Shown piece by piece: positions 1-8,482 of a stretch of DNA of 33,601 bases. The notes under the pieces are model-generated. The model did not search any database. It was not told the DNA's origin and saw nothing but the letters and a program-made list of their open reading frames with translations. Numbering within the stretch: the stretch's first letter is position 1; each line of letters begins with the position of its first letter. The position numbers and the translations under genes were made by a program. Source of the stretch: Emcibacter sp. (GTDB lineage Bacteria > Pseudomonadota > Alphaproteobacteria > Sphingomonadales > Emcibacteraceae); the NCBI GenBank assembly GCA_016764855.1, contig JAESRB010000061.1, positions 1 through 33,601 on the forward strand, written 5' to 3'.

Positions 1-2
1 CC

Positions 3-143
3 GATAATGGGGCGATGATCGCCTGGGTCGGGGTTGAACGGCTGAGGCTGGGGCTGGTCGATGGGTTGGATATTGCCGCCCGGGCGCGGTGGCCTTTGGA
101 CCCGGATGCGCCGCTTGCTACGGGTGCCGGAGTGAAGGCCTGA
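3..143 (+). CDS. tsaD: TsaD, tRNA threonylcarbamoyladenosine synthase subunit (3' end only)
   Basis: The last 46 codons of a gene whose start lies left of the window. The reading frame opens with [14 protein letters not shown] and closes with ARARWPLDP before a TGA stop. This is the typical C-terminus of TsaD/Gcp, the ASKHA-fold enzyme that with TsaB and TsaE transfers the threonylcarbamoyl group to A37 of ANN-decoding tRNAs in the cytoplasm. The asparagine and aspartate in the DNGAM stretch belong to the family's conserved metal/nucleotide region. Being followed by gpsA fits a common alphaproteobacterial gene order. Identity is inferred from a short tail only, but the motif is distinctive. 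Confidence 0.85.
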   Translation, partial: DNGAMIAWVGVERLRLGLVDGLDIAARARWPLDPDAPLATGAGVKA

Positions 144-227
144 CGCGGAAGTATGGCTCAAAAAGGTGACTCCGAAGGATGAACCGAACGAAGACATAAT
201 AAGACGAAAAAGGGACGATAGGCGATA

Positions 228-1232
228 ATGGCAATATATGAAAAGATAAGCGTGATTGGCGGCGGAGCTTGGGGCACAGCCCTCGCGGCGATGAGCAGTC
301 GGGCCGGACGTGACGTGCTTTTATGGGCGCGGGAGAAAGACGTCGTGACGTCAATCAATGAGGCCCACGAAAATAAAGACTTCTTGCCGGGGATTTCTTT
401 GCCGCCGACCTTAAAGGCCACAGGGAGTCTGGCTGCTACGGCGGACGCGGATCTTATTCTGATGGTGGTGCCCGCACAATTTGTCCGGTCAGTCGCACAG
501 GAGATGAAAAGCCACCTGAAAGAAAGTACGCCGATCGTCCTTTGTGCCAAGGGGATTGAGCAATCTTCGGGCAAACTGATGAATGAGGTTATGGTCGAGG
601 TTCTGCCCAAGAGTCCGCTGGTGGTTCTGTCTGGGCCAACTTTTGCCCGTGAGGTGGCGACTGATATGCCCTCTGCGGTGACGATTGCCTCTAAATATCA
701 ACAAATTGCCCAGAATGTAGCCGATACGTTGGGCCAGGCAACTTTCCGGCCTTATCTGTCCCGTGATGTGGTTGGCGCAGAAGTCGGCGGCGCGGTGAAG
801 AATGTTCTGGCGGTGGCCTGTGGTATTGTGGCGGGTATGGAGCTTGGTGAGAATGCAAGAGCAGCCTTGATCACGCGCGGTCTGGCCGAAATGGTTCGTT
901 TTGGCGAGGCATTGGGCGCCAAGGCAGAAACCATGATTGGTCTGTGTGGTTTGGGTGATTTGATTTTAACCTGTTCGTCACCTCAATCCCGGAACATGTC
1001 GCTGGGAATGGCTTTGGGGCAGGGGAAAACGGTTGATGAGATCATGTCCGGCCGCATTAGCGTGGCCGAGGGCTATCACACGGCGGGAATTCTTGCGGAA
1101 ATTGCCGCAAGGGAAAATATTGAGATGCCCATTGCGGGCGCGGTGAATGAGATTCTCCACAACGGCGGAAATGTGAAAGAAATTGTTCAAGAATTGATGA
1201 ATCGTCCCTATGTCAGCGAACAAGAAGGCTAA
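228..1232 (+). CDS. gpsA: NAD(P)H-dependent glycerol-3-phosphate dehydrogenase
   Basis: Reduces dihydroxyacetone phosphate to sn-glycerol 3-phosphate, the backbone for phospholipid synthesis, in the cytosol. The 334-residue product matches the usual family length. The Rossmann dinucleotide motif GGGAWG sits at residues 11-16, the family signature SGPTFAREVA lies near residue 134, and the conserved catalytic lysine is K191 in GAVKNVLA. The segment GLCGLGDLILTC is also typical of GpsA. The ATG follows a purine-rich stretch (AAAAAGGGACGATAGG) that can serve as ribosome binding site. It lies 84 bases after tsaD on the same strand. The order tsaD-gpsA-YciI is recurrent in alphaproteobacteria (known from general genome knowledge), so co-transcription is likely. 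Confidence 0.97.
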   Translation: MAIYEKISVIGGGAWGTALAAMSSRAGRDVLLWAREKDVVTSINEAHENKDFLPGISLPPTLKATGSLAATADADLILMVVPAQFVRSVAQEMKSHLKESTPIVLCAKGIEQSSGKLMNEVMVEVLPKSPLVVLSGPTFAREVATDMPSAVTIASKYQQIAQNVADTLGQATFRPYLSRDVVGAEVGGAVKNVLAVACGIVAGMELGENARAALITRGLAEMVRFGEALGAKAETMIGLCGLGDLILTCSSPQSRNMSLGMALGQGKTVDEIMSGRISVAEGYHTAGILAEIAARENIEMPIAGAVNEILHNGGNVKEIVQELMNRPYVSEQEG

Positions 1233-1236
1233 GGGG

Positions 1237-1287
1237 CCTGTAAGTTTTACAGGGCTAGTGAATTTTAAAAGGCCAGTGAACTTTAAA
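1237..1287 (+). repeat. Intergenic hairpin followed by a twice-repeated 17-bp element
   Basis: In the 80-base gap between gpsA and the YciI gene, CCTGTAA and TTACAGG form a perfect 7-bp stem with a 3-base loop (1237-1253). Two near-identical 17-mers follow: GGCTAGTGAATTTTAAA (1253-1269) and GGCCAGTGAACTTTAAA (1271-1287). There is no T-run directly after the stem, so it is not a clear intrinsic terminator. A role in mRNA processing or attenuation between the two genes is only a guess. Confidence 0.5.
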
Positions 1288-1312
1288 GAGTTTGTAAATT
1301 TAAGGAATTTAA

Positions 1313-1615
1313 ATGCATTTTATTATTTTGGCAGAAGACAAAGCAGATAGCTTGCAACTGCGTATGGATAATCGTCCGGCCCATCTGGACTATGCCCAGA
1401 AGCAGGGCTGTGTTGTTTTGGCGGGACCGCTTTTGACAGAAGGCGACGCGCCAAAGCCAAGAGGCAGCATGTTGATCATTGAGGTCGCCGACCGGGCCGC
1501 CGCAGAAGCCTTTGCCGCTGGCGATCCCTATGCGGTTGCCGGGCTTTTTGCCAAGGTGGATATTCATCCATGGATGCCAGCATTAGGTCCGTGGATGCCT
1601 GACGCGGAGAGCTAA
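1313..1615 (+). CDS. YciI family protein
   Basis: A 100-residue protein of the YciI-like (ferredoxin-like alpha/beta barrel dimer) family. The sequence shows the family features: a hydrophobic first strand (MHFIILAEDK), the conserved RPAHLDYA segment near residues 21-28 with a histidine, and the later GDPYAVAGLF helix and HPWMP end typical of these small proteins. The biochemical role of most YciI proteins is unknown; a few resemble muconolactone isomerases or dehalogenase-like enzymes. It is followed after one base by the Rieske gene (stop TAA, then G, then GTG), so the two are translationally coupled. The position next to gpsA is typical for alphaproteobacteria. Confidence 0.88.
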   Translation: MHFIILAEDKADSLQLRMDNRPAHLDYAQKQGCVVLAGPLLTEGDAPKPRGSMLIIEVADRAAAEAFAAGDPYAVAGLFAKVDIHPWMPALGPWMPDAES

Positions 1616-1616
1616 G

Positions 1617-1979
1617 GTGAAGGCTAGTGAGATTACGAACGGCCCAAAGCCCGGTGAGATCATTTGTGCTTTGTCGGATATTGAAGATGGCAAAGCCGCG
1701 GAATTTTCCTACCGGGATAAGGACGAGGTCAGAGAGATTTTTATTCAGCGCATGGGGCAAGAGGTTTTCGCCTATGAGAATAGTTGCCCTCATGCCTATT
1801 TACCGCTGAATATGAAAGAGGGCGTATTTACGGAGAAATCCGGTAAATATTTCATGTGTCAGAACCACGGGGCCTTGTTTGATATTAAAAGTGGAAAATG
1901 TTTGGGCGGACCGTGTAATGGACAGGGGCTGACCCCGATTGAGGTTGTGTTAAAAGACGGAAATATTATTGCATGCTGA
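1617..1979 (+). CDS. Rieske [2Fe-2S] ferredoxin-like protein
   Basis: A 120-residue soluble Rieske protein. The two cluster-binding motifs are complete: C57-x-H59 (CPHAYLPLN) and C81-x2-H84 (CQNHGALFD), with the usual ~22-residue spacing and a following GPCNGQGL loop near the C-terminus. There is no signal peptide or membrane segment, so it is likely a cytosolic electron carrier or the ferredoxin part of a multi-component oxygenase; no oxygenase alpha subunit is present nearby. I take the GTG start one base after the upstream TAA because it gives the full N-terminal strand and because the genes are coupled. The partner is not identifiable from context. Confidence 0.9.
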   Translation: MKASEITNGPKPGEIICALSDIEDGKAAEFSYRDKDEVREIFIQRMGQEVFAYENSCPHAYLPLNMKEGVFTEKSGKYFMCQNHGALFDIKSGKCLGGPCNGQGLTPIEVVLKDGNIIAC

Positions 1980-2014
1980 GGTGAGATGTGAACAGGAGAG
2001 GTTAAGGTGACAAA

Positions 2015-2665
2015 ATGACCAGTATCGAAACAGAGCGTTTCATATTAAGGCCTTTTGAGACGGGTGACCTTGACTTTCTGGATGCGCTGCATGGGGATGA
2101 AATGGTCATGCGCTATATTCTGGGCCGGGTGCGCAGTCCTGCGGAAAATATCGCCTACCTTAACAATCTACTCACGCTGGAGGAAGATCATGGCATCGGT
2201 CACCGTGTGGTGATTCGTAAGGAGGATAACCAGCCGGTGGGCCGCTGTGGTTTGAGCTTCTTTTACGGCATGGAAGTCAGCGAAGAAATCAGCGAAGAAT
2301 TTGGGGCGGGAAATAGCCCGGAAGACGGTATGAAAAATGGGCAGATGATGTCCTATGTTCTTGATCCGAATAGTTTACCCTCAAATATGAAGACAGGAAC
2401 AAAGGCAGGGACAGTTGTGATCAGCCGAATTTTTGAGCTAGGTTATACTTTCTTGCAGTCCGCATGGGGGAAGGGCTATGCCAGTGAAGCGGCCGCAGCC
2501 ATGCGTCATGATAGTTTACATCGTTTGAAAATACCGGAAATTCATTCTGTGATACATCAGGACAATATGGGCTCCATTGCGGTTGCGGAAAAGATCGGCG
2601 GTCGGCGTCTGGGGGCTTGTCGGATACTGGGAAATCCGGGATGGGACTATGTCTCAACATTATAA
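2015..2665 (+). CDS. GNAT family N-acetyltransferase (RimJ/RimL-like) with an internal insertion
   Basis: The first ~80 residues (TERFILRPFETGDLDF, GRCGLSFF) and the last ~80 (ELGYTFLQSAWGKGYASEA, acetyl-CoA pyrophosphate loop Q-x3-G-x-G/A around residues 148-156) are clearly RimJ/RimL-type GNAT. Such enzymes transfer acetyl from acetyl-CoA to N-termini of proteins or to small amines; the substrate cannot be predicted here. Between GRCGLSFF and ELGY lie about 50 extra residues, rich in Gly, Ser, Glu and Met, where most relatives have only a short turn. Within it a 12-bp unit AGCGAAGAAWTY is repeated at 2279-2302. At 216 residues the protein is longer than the usual ~170-180. ATG start chosen after GGTGACAAA. 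Confidence 0.87.
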   Translation: MTSIETERFILRPFETGDLDFLDALHGDEMVMRYILGRVRSPAENIAYLNNLLTLEEDHGIGHRVVIRKEDNQPVGRCGLSFFYGMEVSEEISEEFGAGNSPEDGMKNGQMMSYVLDPNSLPSNMKTGTKAGTVVISRIFELGYTFLQSAWGKGYASEAAAAMRHDSLHRLKIPEIHSVIHQDNMGSIAVAEKIGGRRLGACRILGNPGWDYVSTL

Positions 2666-2695
2666 AGATACATTATAAAGAAAAAGGGATTTGAT

Positions 2696-3367
2696 ATGAT
2701 TGATCTATATACGGCGGCGACCCCAAATGGGCATAAGGTGTCTATCGCGTTGGAGGAAATGGGGCTGGCCTATGAGGTTCATCGCATCGATTTGTCCAGC
2801 GGGGAACAAAAAAGCCCTGAATTTCTTCGTTTAAACCCGAATGGCCGGATTCCGGCGATTGTTGACCGGGATAATGACGATCTGGTGATTTTTGAATCCG
2901 GGGCGATCTTGATTTATCTGGCGGAGAAAACCGGCATGTTAATGCCCCGTGATGTGAAAGGCCGTATGGACGTCATACAATGGTTGATGTTTCAAATGGG
3001 CGGGGTTGGTCCTATGCAGGGGCAGGCCCATGTGTTTTTCCGCTATTTCCCGGAAACGGTCCAACCAGCCATTGATCGTTATCAAAATGAAACAAAACGG
3101 CTTTATACGGTCTTGAATGATCAGTTAACGCATAAAGATTATCTGGCGGGTGCAGGGCGTGGGGAATATTCCATTGCGGATATCGCCAATTGGACATGGG
3201 TCAGGTCCTATGAGTGGGCGGGGGTGGAGATTGATGATTTACCCCATTTGAAAGATTGGATTGACCGGATTGCGGCGCGACCCGCTGCGGAAAAAGGGGT
3301 GAATACGCCGGAACAAGTTGGCGGCAAAAAAACCGCCGAAGCCGGAAAGAAAATGATCGTTACGTAA
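2696..3367 (+). CDS. Glutathione S-transferase, YfcG/Nu-class disulfide-bond reductase-like
   Basis: The 223-residue sequence closely follows E. coli YfcG as I remember it: MIDLY-x-A-x-TPNGHK at the start, then [11 protein letters not shown] and [15 protein letters not shown] in the thioredoxin-like domain, and in the helical domain LQWL-like [20 protein letters not shown] and [10 protein letters not shown]9 and N11 of the TPNG motif are the residues that contact glutathione in this class, which lacks a catalytic cysteine and reduces disulfides with two bound GSH molecules. The product is cytosolic. The C-terminal tail is lysine-rich. RBS AAAAAGGG lies 8 bases before the ATG. Confidence 0.92.
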   Translation: MIDLYTAATPNGHKVSIALEEMGLAYEVHRIDLSSGEQKSPEFLRLNPNGRIPAIVDRDNDDLVIFESGAILIYLAEKTGMLMPRDVKGRMDVIQWLMFQMGGVGPMQGQAHVFFRYFPETVQPAIDRYQNETKRLYTVLNDQLTHKDYLAGAGRGEYSIADIANWTWVRSYEWAGVEIDDLPHLKDWIDRIAARPAAEKGVNTPEQVGGKKTAEAGKKMIVT

Positions 3368-3410
3368 GATTAATCATCACTTATTATTACTTAAGGTTAA
3401 GAGAATAGAC

Positions 3411-4220
3411 ATGTCAGAATATAGTATTTTTCAAGTTGATGCCTTTGCCGATAAAATTTTCCGGGGGAACCCGGCGGCGGTCGTACCGTTGGCTGATTGG
3501 TTGGAGGGGGACGTGCTTCAGCAGATTGCCATGGAAAACAACCTGTCGGAAACGGCATTTTTTACCCGGGCGGATGATGATGATGTGGATTTTCACCTGC
3601 GCTGGTTTACGCCAGCATCGGAAATTGATCTGTGTGGTCACGCTACATTGGCGGCGGCCCATGTATTGTTTACCGAACTTGACTGGTATGAGGCTGTGGT
3701 GCGTTTCAGTACAGAAACAGCCGGAATTTTGATCGTCAGCCGGCTTGAGGACGGTCAATTACAGCTTGATTTTCCTGCCCGTCCGGCGACTGATATTGCG
3801 CCGCCTGAGGATTTGTTGGAAGCCTTGAGCGTCCGGCCTGATCGAGTCATGTTGGCGCGGGATCATATGGCAATTTTTGAGACAGAGGCCGAAGTTGCCG
3901 CCGTCACACCAGATATGGAAAAATTGGCGGCCATCAATAAGGTCGGTGTGATTGTCACGGCTCCGGCTGATCAGTCGGGCATAGATTTTGTCTCACGGTT
4001 TTTTGCACCGGCACAGGGTATCCCGGAAGATCCGGTAACGGGCTCTATCCATTGTACATTGATTCCTTACTGGGCGGAGAGGCTGGGCAAGACAAATATG
4101 CAGGCTCGTCAGATTTCCGCGCGCAGTGGTGAGTTGCAATGCGAATATTTAAAAGAGGAAAAACGTGTTTATATAGCGGGCTATGCAATCACTTATTTAA
4201 AAGGGCATATTTTTGTGTGA
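3411..4220 (+). CDS. PhzF family isomerase/epimerase-like protein
   Basis: A 269-residue protein of the PhzF / diaminopimelate-epimerase-fold family. Visible hallmarks are QVDAFADKIFRGNPAAV at the N-terminus, NNLSETAFF with the conserved catalytic glutamate E47, the RWFTPASEIDLCGHATLA segment, and in the second half EDPVTGSIHCTLIPYW. Family members isomerise small metabolites (PhzF acts on trans-2,3-dihydro-3-hydroxyanthranilate), but most genomic members have no known substrate. There are no phenazine genes nearby, so a phenazine role is unlikely. The gene sits in a run of loosely spaced same-strand genes. Confidence 0.9.
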   Translation: MSEYSIFQVDAFADKIFRGNPAAVVPLADWLEGDVLQQIAMENNLSETAFFTRADDDDVDFHLRWFTPASEIDLCGHATLAAAHVLFTELDWYEAVVRFSTETAGILIVSRLEDGQLQLDFPARPATDIAPPEDLLEALSVRPDRVMLARDHMAIFETEAEVAAVTPDMEKLAAINKVGVIVTAPADQSGIDFVSRFFAPAQGIPEDPVTGSIHCTLIPYWAERLGKTNMQARQISARSGELQCEYLKEEKRVYIAGYAITYLKGHIFV

Positions 4221-4255
4221 TAAGATAACAGGATAAATAATTTGAGGGGTATTCT

Positions 4256-5554
4256 GTGGAATCTTTAGTTTTTCTCGCTATCATCTGGGCTTCTGTATTT
4301 GTCGCATCCGTGCTGGCCGATAAAACACGTATGACACCAGTTTTGTTTTTCCTATTTATGGGCGCAATATTGGTTAATACGGGGCTATTGCCGCCAGAAG
4401 GCGATCCTTTTATTCGGGTATTTGCCGAACTGGGCATCATTATCATTATGTTTGCCCTGGGGTTCGAGGAAAGCACCAGCGATTTCCTGAAAAGCATTAA
4501 ACGCAGTTGGGGCATTGCCCTGTTTGGGGCATTAGCCCCGTTCTTTACGGCTTATGGTTTGGCGGATTATTTTTGGGGGGATGTCAATATATCCATCATG
4601 TGCGGTTTGGCCATGACGGCGACAGCCGTGTCGCTGACTATGGTGTCTCTGAAATCCGCCGGGTTGAATAAGACATTAGCGGCCAAAGGTATTATGACAT
4701 CCGCTATTCTGGATGATATTGCGTCGCTGGTTTTTGTCGCCATTCTGGTGCCGATTGCCACGGGAGAAGCCGTACTCACCTTTTGGGGCGTTGCGGCAAT
4801 TGCTGGAAAGGCGGCGGCATTCTTCATTATTATTACCATCATTGGCATATGGATTTTACCGGAAAATTCCAGCGAGTTCTTTTCTTCTATACCGTTCATT
4901 GGCCGTCACGGGGTGAAGCATCTTCTGTCTTTTGGTAAGGGCGAGAATACGACGCTGACGGTGTTGTTGGTGGCGATACTTGCCGGTCTTTTGGCCCATG
5001 AATTTGGATTTCATCCGGCGGTAGGTGCCTATATGGCGGGCTTGATCCTGAAAGAAGAATATTTCAAATTCCGTCATAGTCCCAATGTGGATCATTATCA
5101 GAATACCAAGAAAATTATCGATAATGTGGCCTTCTCCTGGATTGGCCCGGTGTTCTTTGTGGAGCTTGGGACCCGGATAATATTTGATATGAGCCTGTTC
5201 ATGACGATCCTGCCTCAGGCGGCAATCCTGACAGGGTGCTTGTTAGTTGCGCAGATTACTTCGGCAGCTTTGGCGGCAAAATATACTGGCGGCTTTGTTT
5301 GGCGAGAGAGTGTTATGATCGGTATTGGTATGTTGGGTCGGGCGGAGCTGGCCTTTGTGGTGATTGATATCGCTTATGTGCAAAATCATATCATTACGAC
5401 CGAAGTCTTCTATACGCTGATGGTCACGGCCTTTGCTCTGAATGTGGCAGTGCCGGTGGGGATTGGGTTATGGAAACCTTACTTTTTGGGGGAAAAGGGT
5501 AATTTTGCAGCTCACAACCGACCCAAGACTGGCCGGTATAAAGACCGGGTGTGA
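4256..5554 (+). CDS. Monovalent cation:proton antiporter (CPA2-type membrane domain)
   Basis: A 432-residue polytopic membrane protein with about 11-13 hydrophobic segments spread over its whole length and no C-terminal TrkA-N/C nucleotide-binding domain. Features that fit the Na+(K+)/H+ exchanger fold are the first helix with LADKTRMTPVLFFLFMGAI, the discontinuous-helix region AMTATAVSLTM, the acidic SAILDDIASL motif (paired aspartates of the CPA ion site), and HPAVGAYMAGLIL. It would exchange a monovalent cation for protons across the inner membrane. The start is GTG at 4256 with TGAGGGG about 8 bases upstream; the C-terminal ~20 residues are basic and probably cytoplasmic. It converges with the helicase gene on the other strand. 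Confidence 0.88.
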   Translation: MESLVFLAIIWASVFVASVLADKTRMTPVLFFLFMGAILVNTGLLPPEGDPFIRVFAELGIIIIMFALGFEESTSDFLKSIKRSWGIALFGALAPFFTAYGLADYFWGDVNISIMCGLAMTATAVSLTMVSLKSAGLNKTLAAKGIMTSAILDDIASLVFVAILVPIATGEAVLTFWGVAAIAGKAAAFFIIITIIGIWILPENSSEFFSSIPFIGRHGVKHLLSFGKGENTTLTVLLVAILAGLLAHEFGFHPAVGAYMAGLILKEEYFKFRHSPNVDHYQNTKKIIDNVAFSWIGPVFFVELGTRIIFDMSLFMTILPQAAILTGCLLVAQITSAALAAKYTGGFVWRESVMIGIGMLGRAELAFVVIDIAYVQNHIITTEVFYTLMVTAFALNVAVPVGIGLWKPYFLGEKGNFAAHNRPKTGRYKDRV

Positions 5555-5612
5555 GGGGCGAAAATTAAGTCCAGAGTTAGAGGCTCAATGTTAGAGGGTG
5601 GGTCTATTAACG

Positions 5613-8360
5613 TTACGTGGCGTCATCCTTTAGAAAGTCTTTGGTTTTCTGAATGGCCTCGGCCAGACCAACCCGCTCAATGATAACATCTTCGGGGAAG
5701 GCGCTCAACAGGCGGGTGGGGGTGGCCCCATCCAGCATGACAAAGACGCCTTTGTCCGTGGCCCGGCGAATCAGTCGGCCATAGGCCTGTTTCAGGCGCA
5801 GGCGGGTGATCAGATCATCATAGGTCTGTTTGCCGAATTTCTCCCGGCGGGCTTTATGCAGGATCGTTGGCCGTGGCCAAGGAACTTTGTCAAAGACACA
5901 AAGTCTGAGCGAGGGGCCGGGGACATCAACGCCGTCTCGCACCGCATCCGTGCCGAGTAGGCAGCTATCCTCCACATCGCGGAAAATATCAATCAAGGTA
6001 GAGACATTGATTGGGTCCACATGTTGGGCATAAAGCGGAATATGATTTTGCTCCATAGGATCGCAAAGCCGTTGATGGACCGCGCGCAGGCGGCTGATGG
6101 CGGTGAAAATGCCCAAGGCGCCCCCGCCGGAGGCGATCATCAATTCACGGTAGGCCGCCGCCAGTTGATCGAGGCTGCGTCGGTTCATGTCATTGACAAT
6201 GAAGATCCGGCTTTGGGTCCCATAATCAAAAGGTGATTTCAGGCTTTGACGGCGGGGCGGCGTAATCAAATGGGCGGCCCCGGTGCGGACTTCTGCGGCG
6301 TGCCATTCGATGTCGGGATTCTCATCATTACTGGTGCGGTCGCGCAAGGTGGCAGAGGTAATGACCACACCCTGTGCCGGTTTCAGGACCGTCTCTACAA
6401 AGGGAAAGCTGGGGTCGACCCAATGATGATACATGCCTGTGTCATTTTCCCGGCCTTGAGAACGGTCCAGTTCAAACCAGTCCACAAAGGCCTCGTTCTT
6501 GTCACCTTTCAGATTGACCAGCATGGGCATCCAGCCCTCGGCGATGGTATCTGCCCGTCGGGTCAGCGTGCGGGAAACTGATTCGAGCCGGGACCGGGTA
6601 TTGCTGTCCAGTTCCGCCGCATCGTCATCCAGCTTCTTCAGCAGTATGGTTGCCAGTTTTTTCAAGGGTAGCACCAGTCCGGCCAGAGCCTCATGTAACA
6701 CTTCCGAGGCTTCGATAAGTCCGGGGATTAAATGTTGTGCCGGGGTTTCCAGACTGTGATATTGGTCCGCGCCGTGGTTACGGGCAAGGACTTGCTCACG
6801 GACCAATTTCAGGAAAGATTCCGCAGGTCCAAAGGGGGTGTTTTCCATGATTCGGCCATGCCAGCCGTCGGCAGGCAGGCACCGGGCGGCGGTGATGATC
6901 TTTTCCAACAGGCTCCGGGCTTCGTCATCGTCGCTGACCAATTCCTCAATCCGGCCTTTCAGGCCTTTGCCCCGGCGGCCAGTTTCCTCGCCGCCTCTGA
7001 TCCAACGGCGCAGTTCCAGACCTTCTTGTCCGGTCAGATGGGCGGCAAAGGCGCTGTCTGCTGCATCAAACAGATGATGGCCTTCGTCAAATACATAACG
7101 GGTGGGGAGTTCCATATCGCCTCGGCGGGTGGCGCTCTGTGTCATGACCAGCGCATGATTGGCGATGACAAGGTTGGCAGTTTTGGCCTTGCGTTGGGCT
7201 TTTTCGATATAACATTTACGATAATGAGCGCAGGCGGAATAGAGGCATTCGCCGCGCCGGTCGGTCAATTGGGCAAGACGGCTGCGGCCAAAGATCTCCC
7301 CAAGCCATGCGGGAAAATCGCCGCCAATCATATCGCCGTCCCGGCTGTATCTGGCCCAGCGGGACACCAGCCCGAGCAGGATGCGGCCTTGGGGCTGGGC
7401 GGCGCCGTGGGAAACTTCCTGAAGATTAAGCAGGCAGAGATAATTTTCCCGGCCTTTGCGGATCACGACTTTCTCTTTTTTAATCTGTGGATCGGGATAG
7501 AGTCGGTCTAATTCCTGATCCAATTGCCGTTGTAGATTTTTGGTATAGGTGGCGAGCCAGACTGTGCCGCCATTCTTTTCGGCCCATAGGCTGGCCGGGG
7601 CGATATAGCCTAAAGTTTTGCCAATGCCGGTTCCGGCCTCGGCGAGGATCAGACGGGGCTCATCCGAATTTTCCGGGGCGTCGAACGCTTGGGCCGTCAG
7701 CGCGGCGTAGGCCTGCTGGCTTTTACGTTCCTCAGCACCCGGTCCCAAAAGTTCCCGGAGACGGGCCAGACTTTCCTGCTCGCTTACAGGTTCTATGCCG
7801 GGCGGCGGGGGTGGGGCGGCGTCTTCCCACTCGGAAAGATGGTTCCAGACGTGGTAATCTTGATTTTTCTGATCAAGCCCAAGCGTGCCGAGGATAAGAG
7901 GTCCCCAGGGCCATCCTGCCTTAGCCATGCTTTGGGCGCTTGCAGCGGCCCCCTCTGGATATTTGTAATCGGTGGCTTTCAGGTCATGGAATAAGCGTTG
8001 TGCCGCTTGTAGAATGATTAGGGCAGATTCTTCCAAGCTGTCGCCACTGGGCGGGAAGTCCATGGCCTTGGCCAGTCCGAAAGGCAGGGGCAGGCAAAAT
8101 TCGGCGGGGCGAACGAAAGCGAAAAGTTCCAGAACGTCAAAGGGTCGGTAGGAAGTGCCTTTAAGGTGGCGAGATGTTAAATTTTGATTGCAAATCAGAA
8201 ACGCCTGATCCCGGATGACCTGTTTCAGGTCTTTGAGCTCATAGTCCTCCACTTCCCCATCAGGGGTCAGGATGGTACCATGGGTCGGCCCCACGACCAG
8301 CGCGGGCAGGCGGGACAGAACCTCAAAAGGGTCAGGAAAGTTAAAAAGCGGTTCGGTCAT
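5613..8360 (-). CDS. DinG/XPD-like ATP-dependent DNA helicase with Fe-S cluster
   Basis: A 915-residue superfamily 2 helicase. The Walker A motif AEAGTGIGKT is at residues ~239-249 and the DEAH-like box FDEGHHL at ~425. Between them are four cysteines (ENYLC near 309; C-x4-C-x5-C in GECLYSACAHYRKC near 371-382) that match the [4Fe-4S] ligands of DinG/XPD. The C-terminal domain shows VITSATLRD and a motif V/VI region with GTDAVRDGVDVPG and RLRLKQAYGRLIRR. Such enzymes unwind DNA 5' to 3' and resolve R-loops or forks. The ~230 residues before Walker A, including a proline run, are a less conserved extension common in alphaproteobacterial homologues. Transcribed divergently from lysK. Confidence 0.93.
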   Translation of the reverse strand: MTEPLFNFPDPFEVLSRLPALVVGPTHGTILTPDGEVEDYELKDLKQVIRDQAFLICNQNLTSRHLKGTSYRPFDVLELFAFVRPAEFCLPLPFGLAKAMDFPPSGDSLEESALIILQAAQRLFHDLKATDYKYPEGAAASAQSMAKAGWPWGPLILGTLGLDQKNQDYHVWNHLSEWEDAAPPPPPGIEPVSEQESLARLRELLGPGAEERKSQQAYAALTAQAFDAPENSDEPRLILAEAGTGIGKTLGYIAPASLWAEKNGGTVWLATYTKNLQRQLDQELDRLYPDPQIKKEKVVIRKGRENYLCLLNLQEVSHGAAQPQGRILLGLVSRWARYSRDGDMIGGDFPAWLGEIFGRSRLAQLTDRRGECLYSACAHYRKCYIEKAQRKAKTANLVIANHALVMTQSATRRGDMELPTRYVFDEGHHLFDAADSAFAAHLTGQEGLELRRWIRGGEETGRRGKGLKGRIEELVSDDDEARSLLEKIITAARCLPADGWHGRIMENTPFGPAESFLKLVREQVLARNHGADQYHSLETPAQHLIPGLIEASEVLHEALAGLVLPLKKLATILLKKLDDDAAELDSNTRSRLESVSRTLTRRADTIAEGWMPMLVNLKGDKNEAFVDWFELDRSQGRENDTGMYHHWVDPSFPFVETVLKPAQGVVITSATLRDRTSNDENPDIEWHAAEVRTGAAHLITPPRRQSLKSPFDYGTQSRIFIVNDMNRRSLDQLAAAYRELMIASGGGALGIFTAISRLRAVHQRLCDPMEQNHIPLYAQHVDPINVSTLIDIFRDVEDSCLLGTDAVRDGVDVPGPSLRLCVFDKVPWPRPTILHKARREKFGKQTYDDLITRLRLKQAYGRLIRRATDKGVFVMLDGATPTRLLSAFPEDVIIERVGLAEAIQKTKDFLKDDAT

Positions 8361-8424
8361 CTAAACTCATCATGTGGTAAATCAAAAAAAGTGACTATAT
8401 TCGTCTCTTTGCCATAAGCCAAGA

Positions 8425-8453
8425 GTTGACGTAACCCTCAAAGGGTTTTATCA
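8425..8453 (+). promoter_or_regulatory. Promoter of lysK with palindrome in the spacer
   Basis: TTGACG (8425-8430) and TATCAA (8448-8453) are separated by 17 bases, a good sigma70-type promoter ending 29 bases before the lysK ATG. The spacer contains the perfect inverted repeat AACCCT-CAA-AGGGTT (8432-8446), placed where a repressor would block RNA polymerase. No regulator is known from the sequence. Confidence 0.6.
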
Positions 8454-8482
8454 AGACGCAACATCTAAAGAAAGTCGAAATC

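Noticed and set aside
153-182. Nine-codon ORF between tsaD and gpsA
   Set aside because: No SD of note, no conservation evidence; expected by chance.
6732-7511. 259-codon plus-strand frame opposite the helicase gene
   Set aside because: It lies wholly antisense to conserved helicase motifs, has no recognisable domain and low-complexity composition; it is a shadow of the real gene.
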